DNA of 64,000 nt from Torymus aiolomorphi (Eukaryota; Arthropoda; Insecta; Hymenoptera; Torymidae). The DNA lies in the NCBI GenBank assembly GCA_036365515.1, contig CM070873.1, forward strand, positions 230,763,876 to 230,827,875, written 5' to 3'. The notes under the pieces were generated by a model. That model did not search any database. It had not been told where the DNA came from and saw only the letters and a list, made by a program, of their open reading frames with translations. The position numbers and the translations under genes are program-made. Shown piece after piece: positions 9,372 through 17,591 of this stretch; within the stretch, counting starts at the first letter, position 1; each line of letters opens with the position of its first letter.

Positions 9372-11647
9372 GAGAGAAAAATTGGTGGGATAGCGCCTGC
9401 ACAAAAAAGAAAAGAAGAGTAAAAAAAGCGTATAGGAAGTGGAGGGAAGGTGAAGAAGTCAAAGAAAAATATCTCGAAGAAAGGAAAGAATGGAAAGAAT
9501 TATGTAAAACAAAAGAGAGGGAGAAAAAAGAGTACGAGGAGGAACAGCTGAGGCAAATCAAAAACGAAAGCGACGTGTGGAAGCATCTAAATAAATCAAG
9601 AAACAAAAAAGAGAAAATGAATTGTAATGTGGATAAAGAAACGTGGAAAGATTATTTTGTAAAGCTTTTGGAAGGAGCAGAAACGGTTAAACTAGGAAAG
9701 GACAGGCAAAAATGTGAAGAAAAAGAGGAGAAGGGGAAAGAGAAAATCACGGCTGAAGAAATAGAAAAAGCATGGAGTATACTAAAGAAAAGGAAAGCAG
9801 CGGGACCAGATGGTATCCCAAGTGAAGTATGGCTATACGGAGGAAGAGGCCTGATAAATAAACTAGTATGCATAATAGGAAAAGTTTGGGACGGTCAAGG
9901 TCTACCTGAGGACTGGAAAACAGGCGTAATAGTCCCACTCTATAAAAAAGGGAATCCAAACGAGCCGAAAAACTACAGGGGAATCACACTCATGTCAACG
10001 GCATACAAATTATACACCGAAGTAATAAGGAAGAGGTTAGTAAAAGAAGTGGAAGATAAAGGGATACTCCCAGAGGGTCAAGCTGGTTTTAGGAAAGGGA
10101 GATCGACGCTGGATAACGTATATGTATTAAATCATATAATACAGAAAGGAAAAGGAAAAGGACTCAAGACATATGCTTCATTCGTAGATTTGAAGGCGGC
10201 CTTCGACACGGTTGACAGAGAGCTGTTATGGGAAATCATGGAAAAGGTAGGAATCAGTAAATACATAATAGAGAGGATCAAGGAAATATATCAAGAAACG
10301 AAAGTGAGAGTTAGAATTGAAGGAGGCTTTTCAGAGGAATTCTGGACAGTGAAAGGATTGAAACAAGGATGTGTGCTGAGTCCGATTCTGTTCTGCATAT
10401 ATATAGCTGGATTAGAGGAAGATTTTAGAAAGAGGAACGTAGGAGGAGTCAAAATAGGAGAAAAAAGGTTATGGTCCCTAGCGTACGCTGATGATTTGGT
10501 ACTGTTGGCAGAAAACAGAGAGGCGCTGGTGGACATGTTGGACACACTAAAAAAGTTCTTAAATAGCAGGAAAATGATACTGAGTGAAGAAAAAACTAAG
10601 GTTTTAGTATTCAACAGAGGCAGGAGGAGCAAAAAAGAGAGGTGGAGGTGGGAAGGAAAAGAGCTTGAAGAGGTGAGATGCTTCAAATATTTAGGATTTA
10701 CTTTTAATAGGGAAGGAAACTACAAGGATCATATAAAAGATATACAGAAAAAAGGAATGACAGCAGCCAAGAAGACATGGGGGCTAGGAGAAAATAGATG
10801 CAAAAACGATTTTGCAAGAAGAAGAATGCTGTTTAATTATTTAGTGAGGAGTGTGATGGAATATGGTTGCGAAATATGGGGATGGAAAGAGCGAAAGGAA
10901 CTTGAAAAAATACAGATGGATTACTATAGATGGATACTACGATTGGATTTCAATACACCAAGGCATATTATGTATGAGGAAATAAAAGTTGACAAGATGA
11001 AGATAGGGTGGGGTAGCAGGGCAGTTAAGTATGAAGAGAAAATACGTAAACTAGATGACAGTAGACTAACAAAACTGTGTTGGAAGGAAATGTCTACAGA
11101 TGCAGTACAAAGTCAGAGCTTATACACCAAAGAAAGAAAAGAATTTTACAATAGTCTGGGTTTAAGTGAGGCAGAAGTGGAAATTATGAGAGCAGCAGAG
11201 AAGGAAATATACGAGGAAACAGAAGCGAGAGAAAAAGATATAGCGAGGCAAATTAATTTAGGAAAAATAAGAGAATCAAAATATAACGCAGAATTTAGAA
11301 AGCTAGTGGTAGATAAAGTGCCGGCTTATTTAAGAAAACATAAAAAGGGAATTGAAATAGATATAATAGCGAAAATTAGGTGCGGGAATTTAGAAAGGGC
11401 GAATAGATATTGGCTAAAGGAGGGTGATAGAAGTTGTAGGATATGTAAAAAAGAGAGGGAAACATTTGAACATATAGTATTAGAGTGCGAGGATGCGAAA
11501 CCAATGATGGAAACACTTAGAAAGGAGGGAGGACTGAGACGATGGAAATTAGTTAACGAGGTAGGAAACGTAGCAGTGGTTAAGGCATTCAAAAAGTTTA
11601 TAAAGGAAGCGGAAAAGAAAAGCGGCGAAAAAAGTAAGCAAGCGTAG
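9326..11647 (+). CDS. LINE ORF2, reverse transcriptase part
   Basis: The frame is open from 9326 to TAG 11647 and starts without its own ATG, so it is the downstream half of ORF2. Motifs in order: AAGPDGIPSEVW, YKKGNPNEPKNYRGITL, GQAGFRKGRSTLDN, motif A FVDLKAAFDTVD, GLKQGCVLSPILF, the catalytic LAYADDLVLL near 10485-10515, KTKVLVFN and FKYLGF. A C-terminal CRICKKERETFEHIVLEC gives a CCHC-type zinc motif. All RT catalytic aspartates are kept. The protein copies element RNA at the nicked target. Confidence 0.92.
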   Translation, partial: RSSHQKGNKNKNWKIGEKNWWDSACTKKKRRVKKAYRKWREGEEVKEKYLEERKEWKELCKTKEREKKEYEEEQLRQIKNESDVWKHLNKSRNKKEKMNCNVDKETWKDYFVKLLEGAETVKLGKDRQKCEEKEEKGKEKITAEEIEKAWSILKKRKAAGPDGIPSEVWLYGGRGLINKLVCIIGKVWDGQGLPEDWKTGVIVPLYKKGNPNEPKNYRGITLMSTAYKLYTEVIRKRLVKEVEDKGILPEGQAGFRKGRSTLDNVYVLNHIIQKGKGKGLKTYASFVDLKAAFDTVDRELLWEIMEKVGISKYIIERIKEIYQETKVRVRIEGGFSEEFWTVKGLKQGCVLSPILFCIYIAGLEEDFRKRNVGGVKIGEKRLWSLAYADDLVLLAENREALVDMLDTLKKFLNSRKMILSEEKTKVLVFNRGRRSKKERWRWEGKELEEVRCFKYLGFTFNREGNYKDHIKDIQKKGMTAAKKTWGLGENRCKNDFARRRMLFNYLVRSVMEYGCEIWGWKERKELEKIQMDYYRWILRLDFNTPRHIMYEEIKVDKMKIGWGSRAVKYEEKIRKLDDSRLTKLCWKEMSTDAVQSQSLYTKERKEFYNSLGLSEAEVEIMRAAEKEIYEETEAREKDIARQINLGKIRESKYNAEFRKLVVDKVPAYLRKHKKGIEIDIIAKIRCGNLERANRYWLKEGDRSCRICKKERETFEHIVLECEDAKPMMETLRKEGGLRRWKLVNEVGNVAVVKAFKKFIKEAEKKSGEKSKQA

Positions 11648-12393
11648 AATAGGGTGCGAGCTGCCTCAGGTGTGGAGTGATGAATGTAGTGTAATGTAAA
11701 TTCAAGTGTGAAAAGCGTAAAAATAAGCAAGGGAAATTGTTCAAAAATAATTGTTTAACTAATATAAGATAGGGCTCATGTATATATTGAAGGGTTCTGC
11801 GAATACAGTTGGTAACAGATAGGTAAAGCAAAAATAAAGCGTAAAAAGGCGTTACCGCGTATAAGCAATGTATCAAAGTATTAATAAAAGGTAAAATATA
11901 AAATGTAAAAGTGTTAAAAAAATAAATGTAAAAATAAAATGTAAATGCGTAAGGTGAGCAAATGTGTTCAATAAGTGTACTTATATATAGTGAAAAGTGG
12001 AAAGAATAAGACTGAATAAATATTTTGTTAGGCGAAATGATGTAACAAAATTATAGACTAGTATAAGGTATGGATGAATGTGTGAGGCTAAGAATACTTT
12101 AATGTAAACCAAGTCCATTTCTGGGCCAAATAGGCTGAAATAAAAAATTTATATATATATTATGTAAGACAGAGACAGACATAGAGAGAAGTTGTCTAGA
12201 ACAGACAGAACACACATATGTAGAAAGGGCCCTGCGCCGTGCCGCCGCTGCGCCGTGCCGCCGCTGCGCCGTGCCGCTGCTGCGCCATAGCCTTGTTCAA
12301 CCGTTTCGATCCGGTCCGGAACAAGTAGGCTGTTGCATATCTTATACTTATATAAACCATGGACGGGGTGCATATGCTCCAAAATGAAAATTA

Positions 12394-12650
12394 ATCTTTT
12401 GATCTGGTTTTCTTACATTGTAAGTGCATGTAAGTACATTGTAAGTGCACTTACATACACTTACAATGTAAGAAAACCAGATCAAAAGATTAATTTTCAT
12501 TTTGGAGCATATGCACCCCGTCCATGGTTTATATAACTATAAGATCTAGTTTTCTTACATTGTAAGTGCATGTAAGTACATTGTAAGTGCACTTACATAC
12601 ACTTACAATGTAAGAAAACCAGATCAAAAGATTAATTTTCATTTTGGAGC
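12394..12650. repeat. Twin perfect palindromes in a ~148-bp direct duplication
   Basis: Two copies (about 12394-12497 and 12542-12645) of a palindrome built on TTACATTGTAAGTGCATGTA, each followed by GGAGCATATGCACCCCG and TCCATGGTTTATATAA. The inverted partner of these flanks lies at 12335-12385. A diverged relative is at about 15625-15720. Confidence 0.75.
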
Positions 12651-12794
12651 ATATGCACCCCGTCCATGGTTTATATAAGTATAAGATATGCAACAGCCTA
12701 TTTGTTCCGGACCGGAACGGAATGGATGAACAAGGCTACGGCGCAGCGCAGCGCAGCGCTTATGTAGATTCACTCTTAGAGACTGTCTACATAA

Positions 12795-13677
12795 CGGGCT
12801 GCCTACAACCACCGATTTTTTTTGGCGCATGCGTAAAAATCACCAGAGGGGGTTAGGGATGTATGAAGAGCCAACTGTAAAAAATTAACCCTAAATATTG
12901 TTTTCGCTGAACACACCTAAAAAGATCAAAACATGACTACATGAGTTTCTGCTTTCTAACATTAACAAAGAGTCAAGTGTTGGAAGAAGATTAGTGATTT
13001 AGAGATTTTATTATAAGATTTTTCAATTAATGTAAAATGGATGATCATAATCTGGTTGTTGAAGTACTGGAAATAAGCATTAATTACCTTCGATTAACAC
13101 AATTACTAAGAAATCGAAAAAAAAATTCAGAAGATGGTGGTGCAAACCATTAATTAGAAATAATTACTTAACAGGATATGGTGCTTATGAGAGAGTTTTT
13201 ACGTATTTTAAGATGAATGACGAAGAAGAGTTCATGAATTTTACTAGAATGAATGTACAAGCATTTATGTATTTATGTAATTTAGTTAAAGATAGAATAA
13301 CAAAATATTGTCGGAGAGTACCAATACCTCTCCAGAGTTAAGACTGTGTATAACGCTAAAGTAAGTAAATATAATAAATGCAAGTTTAGATTGAATGTTA
13401 ATTTACATATATTTTTACAGCTATTTAGCACATGGCGATTGTGTACAAAAAAATGCATTGTTTTATGCAATTGATGTTTCAACTATTCACCAAATCATTC
13501 CAGACTAGGTTTCAGTTTAGAAAGCAGAAACTCGTATTCTTTGATTTTTAGGTGTGTTCAACGCAAACTCAATATTTAGGGTTAATTTTTTTACGATTGG
13601 CTTTTCTTACATCACTAACCCTCTCTGGTGATTTTTGCGCATGCGCAAAAAAAAAATCGGTGGTTGTAGACAGGGCA
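12795..13677 (+). mobile_element. PIF/Harbinger-derived element, left copy
   Basis: 883 bp. Ends CGGGCTGCCTACAACCACCG and, inverted, TGCCCTGTCTACAACCACCG, continuing into a T-run, GCGCATGCGC-like palindrome and AAAATCACCAGAG. TAA duplicated at 12792-12794 and 13678-13680. Carries a decayed transposase fragment. Confidence 0.85.
13037..13508 (+). pseudogene. PIF/Harbinger transposase relic
   Basis: Begins at ATG 13037. After an A-run frameshift near 13116-13124 comes the Harbinger N-terminal block RRWWCKPLIRNNY and FMNFTRMNVQAFMYLC. A second frame change near 13340 precedes RLCITLN, a GTAAGT intron (about 13351-13421) and YLAHGDCVQKNALFYAIDVS, matching the family's RLCVTLRFLATGDS and STISRIIPE blocks. 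It stops at 13508, before the DDE triad could be complete. Cannot make an active enzyme. Confidence 0.85.
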
Positions 13678-13886
13678 TAAGAGGCACACGCGCCGTGCGC
13701 CTTGCGTCTTGCGCCTCATGGAAAAAAATCGTCGTCCGATATCTAGCATACTCGTGATCCATGGCAACAGATTAACATATTGAACTTCTGCCATGGGTCA
13801 TGAATATGCTAGATATCGGATAACGATTTTTTTTCACGAGGCGCAAGACGCAAGGCACGTGTGCCTCTAATGTAGACAGTCTCTTA

Positions 13887-13925
13887 GGGAGAATGTACAT
13901 AAGCGCCGCGCTGCGCTGCGCCGTC
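13887..13925. mobile_element. Left tip of a further foldback, cut by insertions at its TTA
   Basis: Starts after TTA with GGGAGAATGTACATAAGCGC and a CGCTGCG stem, ending GCGCCGTC before TTA 13926-13928. The same junction GCGCCGTCTTACGC is uninterrupted at 6859-6871, and resumes as TTACGCCGCGCTGCG at 15056. Confidence 0.55.
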
Positions 13926-13928
13926 TTA

Positions 13929-14815
13929 TGCCCTGTCTACAACCACCGATTTTTTTTTTTGCGCATGCGCAAAAATCACCAGAGAGGGTTAGTGATGTAA
14001 GAAGAGCCAATCGTAAAAAAATTAACCCTAAATATTGAGTTTGCGTTGAACACACCTAAAAATCAAAGAATACGAGTTTCTGCTTTCTAAACTGAAACCT
14101 AGTCTGGAATGATTTGGTGAATAGTTGAAACATCAATTGCATAAAACAATGCATTTTTTTGTACACAATCGCCATGTGCTAAATAGCTGTAAAAATATAT
14201 GTAAATTAACATTCAATCTAAACTTGCATTTATTATATTTACTTACTTTAGCGTTATACACAGTCTTAACTCTGGAGAGGTATTGGTACTCTCCGACTAT
14301 ATTTTGTTATTCTATCTTTAACTAAATTACATAAATACATAAATGCTTGTACATTCATTCTAGTAAAATTCATGAACTCTTCTTCGTCATTTATCTTAAA
14401 ATACGTAAAAACTCTCTCATAAGCACCATATCCTGTTAAGTAATTATTTCTAATTAATGGTTTGCACCACCATCTTCTGAATTTTTTTTCGATTTCTTAG
14501 TAATTGTATTAATCGAAGGTAATTAATGCTTATTTCCAGTACTTCAACAACCAGATTATGATCATCCATTTTACATTAATTGAAAAATCTTCTTATAATA
14601 AAATCTCTAAATCACTAATCTTCTTCCAACACTTGACTCTTTGTTAATGTTAGAAAGCAGAAACTCATGTAGTCATGTTTTGATCTTTTTAGGTGTATTC
14701 AGCGAAAACAATATTTAGGGTTAATTTTTTACAGTTGGCTCTTCATACATCCCTAACCCCCTCTGGTGATTTTTACGCATGCGCCAAAAAAAAATCGGTG
14801 GTTGTAGGCAGCCCG
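13929..14815 (-). mobile_element. PIF/Harbinger-derived element, right inverted copy
   Basis: 887 bp and nearly identical to the reverse complement of 12795-13677. TTA duplicated at 13926-13928 and 14816-14818. Together the two copies form a giant palindrome with a 251-bp spacer. Confidence 0.85.
14099..14569 (-). pseudogene. PIF/Harbinger transposase relic, inverted copy
   Basis: Mirror of the relic at 13037-13508, start codon at 14569-14567. The A-run that breaks the frame is one base shorter here (8 versus 9 A), so the two copies carry independent indels at the same spot. Truncated before the catalytic core. Confidence 0.8.
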
Positions 14816-14818
14816 TTA

Positions 14819-15055
14819 GGGAGTATCTACACTAGGGGCGCGTCATGGCGCGCGTCAAGATGCGCGTCGAGATGCGCGTCCAAACTGTGCGTTCCAAGCG
14901 TGTTCCAATCCGTTTCACATCGTGGATATAGGGTCAGGATCGATGTAATTAGAAAAGTAAAACGATGTAAAACAGATTGGAACGCACAGTTTGGACGCGC
15001 AACTTGACGCGCATCTCGACGCGCGCCGTGACGTGCCCCTATTGTAGATACTCCC
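14819..15055. mobile_element. 237-bp MITE with TTA target duplication
   Basis: Tips GGGAGTATCTACACTAGGGG and inverted GGGAGTATCTACAATAGGGG, then stems made of repeated GACGCGC/GCGCGTC words. TTA at 14816-14818 and 15056-15058. No coding capacity. Confidence 0.8.
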
Positions 15056-15061
15056 TTACGC

Positions 15062-15734
15062 CGCGCTGCGCGGTTCTCTGCTTGCGCTGGTCCGTAGTTC
15101 CGTTTCTATATTCCATTGCTAATGGTACAATTCTATAGATCTATGTCATACATCTATCATTTTCATGGTCATGATCATGATTGAAGCCAAAATAAAAAAA
15201 ATTAGAAAAATGTATAATTTCATTAAAGTTATTGAAATTGTTAAAAAAATTAAGAAAAAAGAAACAACAATCTTGCAGAAGGTGGTGGGTTCGACCACAT
15301 TTAGCAATACCTCAAAGAAATATTTATAGTGCTTATAGCACTTTATTTAAATATTTTGCATTAAAGGATCATGAAGAGTTTTATAGATTTATTAACATGA
15401 GTTTTAATCAATTTCATCATTTATTTGAACTGGTTAAAGGACATCTCATTATCGCCTAATTCCATCTTATTCATCAATAGCTTCATTTTCCAATGTTCTA
15501 ATCAATTTTATAATTCATAGTATATCATATCAATTGGGTCTTGTGTTTTCTTTCTCGGCTTAAAATACTTTTGTTCTTAAACTGTCCGTCATATAAACTA
15601 TCTCTTCATTTATTTAACTTTTTATTTTGGAGCATATACACATCGTCCGTGATTTATAAATATCATAGACATGCAACTGCTCATTTTTTTGTAAGAATAT
15701 ACGAATGGAACGGAACGGCAGAGCTAAGCTTTAC
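15062..15734. other. Interior of a degraded element
   Basis: Holds the Harbinger transposase fragment (15232-15459) and, at 15625-15720, a diverged copy of the GGAGCATATACACATCG / ATGCAACTGCTC segment seen at 12310-12370 and 12648-12700. Otherwise AT-rich. Confidence 0.4.
15232..15459 (+). pseudogene. Second, divergent Harbinger transposase N-terminal fragment
   Basis: An open frame reads KKKQQSCRRWWVRPHLAIPQ, then FKYFALKDHEEFYRFINMSF and LFELVKGHL, aligning with the RRWW...PLI and FKMNDEEEFMNF blocks of the relic at 13.1 kb. The two are clearly different lineages. It ends at TAA 15459 without the catalytic region. Confidence 0.75.
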
Positions 15735-15876
15735 AGGGGCCTTTCTACATATGTGTGTTCTGTGTGTTCTGTGTGTTCCCGACAAAGATAGATCTGTTCC
15801 GTTTATGTAAGACAGAGGACAGACAGAGAGAAGTTGTCTAGAACAGACAGAACACACATATGTAGAAAGGGCCCTG
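15735..15876. mobile_element. Intact 142-bp MITE (empty-site paralogue of the LINE target)
   Basis: CAGGGGCCTTTCTACATATG with inverted CAGGGCCCTTTCTACATATG at the other end. Centre contains GTTTATGTAAGACAGAGG, the single-copy version of the 11-mer that is duplicated around the retrotransposon. Confidence 0.85.
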
Positions 15877-16158
15877 CGAATCCACATTGCATGCGCTATG
15901 CTCTGTGCGCGATGGGCGATGCCGTCCGAAAAAAAGTTGTTGTTCGACTTCTACAGAATGTATAATCATAGGATAAAGTCGAACAGACCTACTCTCTTGT
16001 TATGTCAAACACTCTACCTAATGCCCTAATCACATAACCGCATACGATCGCGTACGTCTACGTACGACCACGTCCGACGTTAAGGAAGAATCTAGTGATT
16101 TTCGCTGTTGCCAACAGCGGCGATGTCAGTGCAATAACCAGTACTTACGAGGAACAGT

Positions 16159-16291
16159 GATATGTGTGTTCTGTCTATTCTACACAACTTCTCTCTATGT
16201 CTGTCTCTGTCTTACATAAACGGAACAGATCTATCTGTCTTTGTCGGGAACACACAGAACACACAGAACACACATATGTAGAAAGGCCCCA
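16159..16291. mobile_element. Third copy of the 142-bp MITE, inverted
   Basis: Left end slightly truncated (TGATATGTGTGTTCTG); right end CATATGTAGAAAGGCCCC. It contains GTCTTACATAAACGG, again one copy of the 11-mer. Confidence 0.8.
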
Positions 16292-16326
16292 GCGTCAGTC
16301 TGGACTCTCCTAGACGCTGACTTTTA

Positions 16327-16580
16327 GGGAAGGGCCACATATGTGAGTACGCTTGCGTACGAATCCGCATAGCGCAGTGGAGTCACTAGGAAAACTTTGT
16401 AATGCCAACTTTGCAGGAAAGTCACTATGGTTTTGTGAGGAACTTCTATTGTTGAGAGGGTTCACGAAGTCATACTGACTTTCCTGTACAGTTGGCACTA
16501 GCGAGTTTCGCTTAGGCCGTCTAGTGATTCCGCCGCGTCGTACGCATTCATGTGCAAGCGTATTCACATATGTGGCCCTG
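16327..16580. mobile_element. ~254-bp MITE, AGGGCCACATATGTGA termini
   Basis: GGGAAGGGCCACATATGTGA at the left, mirrored by TCACATATGTGGCCCTGGCC at the right. TTA on the left and TAA on the right, so a clean direct duplication is not shown. Confidence 0.65.
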
Positions 16581-17040
16581 GCCTAATGCTCTAATCACAT
16601 AACCGCGTACGATCGCGTACGTCTGCGTACAACCGCGTCCGACGTTAAGGAAGAATCTAGTGATTTTCGCTGTTGCCAACAGCGGCAATGTCAGTGCAAT
16701 AACTAGTACTTTCGAGGAACAGACCTACGTATACGAAAGTCGGCTACTACACCAACGACAACAGACATAAACAAGCAAGCGTTACTCCGATCTACTGCAC
16801 TTCGTGTGAGTAGGTCTGTTCCTCGAAAGTACTAGTTATTGCACTGACATTGCCGCTGTTGGCAACAGCGAAAATCACTAGATTCTTCCTTAACGTCGGA
16901 CGCGGTTGTACGTAGACGTACGCGATCGTACGCGGTTATGTGATTAGGGCACAACAGATGTCGAACAACAATTTTTTTTCGGTTGCTCACATGGCATACT
17001 CATAGCGCACATGGCACGTAATGTGGATTGGCCGTAAGAA

Positions 17041-17560
17041 AAAAAAAAAAGTAAATCAGGCTACCTGTCCAGGCCCGGTCTCGCACCGCGTCACCCGCAT
17101 GACAATTTTAGATGTTTCAGCCTGTACAGGCGAATCAGGCCCCCTGTACAGGCCCTGACTTTCGCCTTAAATTCATTTCTACTCGGGCTATAGCGCGTAC
17201 TGTACAGTAAATGGCCGTCGAGTTTACACTCTACATGCAATACAAGTGTGTGCTGGGCTATGCTATGATACTGCATCATCATTCCAGTATACTGACATCA
17301 CAAAAGCGGCTTCAGTGAATTGCATTTATAGTAAGCTTAATTATTTATATCCGAGTAGACGTTGACTTAAAAATGTAAACACTAAAGATACTTAATTTTT
17401 ACCTAATTTTCATATTTATGTGAATTTTGAAACCGTATTTCATAAAAACAAAGACTTTTGAGGTTATAAACTACCAGCTATGTTGTGTTTATTCGCTACA
17501 AAAAATATGATAGTTTTTGATTGTTATTAAAATAAAGTAAATAAAATGTACCTTTTACAG
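17041..17560. promoter_or_regulatory. 5' flank and probable 5' UTR intron of PSMD3
   Basis: Contains an inverted CCTGTACAGG cluster (17127-17156) and AT-rich DNA. A polypyrimidine tract with AG at 17559-17560 (CCTTTTACAG) suggests that the leader is spliced just before the start codon exon. The 5' exon could not be located. Confidence 0.4.
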
Positions 17561-17591
17561 TTCTGAAGTCTTCCTCTACTCATCCACTACA

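Larger units (their letters stand above)
6955..12159 (+). mobile_element. Non-LTR retrotransposon (APE-type LINE), ~5.2 kb
   Basis: Bounded by an 11-bp target duplication TTATGTAAGAC (6944-6954 and 12160-12170). It has a 5' region, ORF1 (7207-8199), ORF2 endonuclease (8265-9371) and reverse transcriptase (9326-11647), then a ~500-bp A-rich 3' region ending in AT-rich sequence. The order endonuclease-RT-CCHC, no RNase H seen, fits the I/Jockey/R1 side of APE-type LINEs; the exact clade is not resolved. Likely near full length but with one frame break in ORF2. Confidence 0.9.
6871..12234. mobile_element. ~148-bp MITE split by a retrotransposon
   Basis: Left part 6871-6954 begins CTGGGGCCTTTCTACATATG; right part 12171-12234 ends CATATGTAGAAAGGGCCCTG. 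Removing 6955-12170 restores a sequence like the intact copy at 15735-15876 and the inverted copy at 16159-16291. Confidence 0.8.
6812..12775. mobile_element. Foldback MITE interrupted by nested insertions, target duplication TTA
   Basis: Tips GAGTGAATCTACATAAGCG (6812-6830) and the reverse complement at 12757-12775, flanked by TTA (6809-6811 and 12776-12778). The stems are CGCCGCGC/GCGCAGCGC rich. Nested inside are a smaller MITE (6871-12234), itself split by a retrotransposon, and twin palindromes at 12.4-12.65 kb. PIF/Harbinger-type target choice. Confidence 0.65.
12779..13883. mobile_element. MITE (219 bp net) split by a Harbinger-like element
   Basis: Tips GAGACTGTCTACATAAGAGG (left, rejoined across the insertion) and the reverse complement ending GTAGACAGTCTC at 13883. 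TTA lies outside both ends (12776-12778, 13884-13886). Inner GTTGTCCGATATCTA-type inverted pair at 13730-13835. The insertion at 12795-13677 sits within the left tip. Confidence 0.7.
16017..16950. repeat. Three copies of a ~140-bp block, third inverted
   Basis: Copies 16017-16158 and 16582-16722 (direct) and 16812-16950 (inverted) share CTAATCACATAACCGC, TACGATCGCGTACG and GCTGTTGCCAACAGCGGC. The second and third form a hairpin around 16723-16811. MITEs at 16159-16291 and 16327-16580 separate copies 1 and 2. Confidence 0.8.
15877..17035. mobile_element. Composite foldback with GAATCCACATT tips
   Basis: Left tip CGAATCCACATTGCATGCGC and right tip CACGTAATGTGGATTGGCC; inner inverted TTGTTCGACTTCTA / AGATGTCGAACAAC pairs. 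The interior is built from three copies of one block and two smaller MITEs. Confidence 0.5.
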
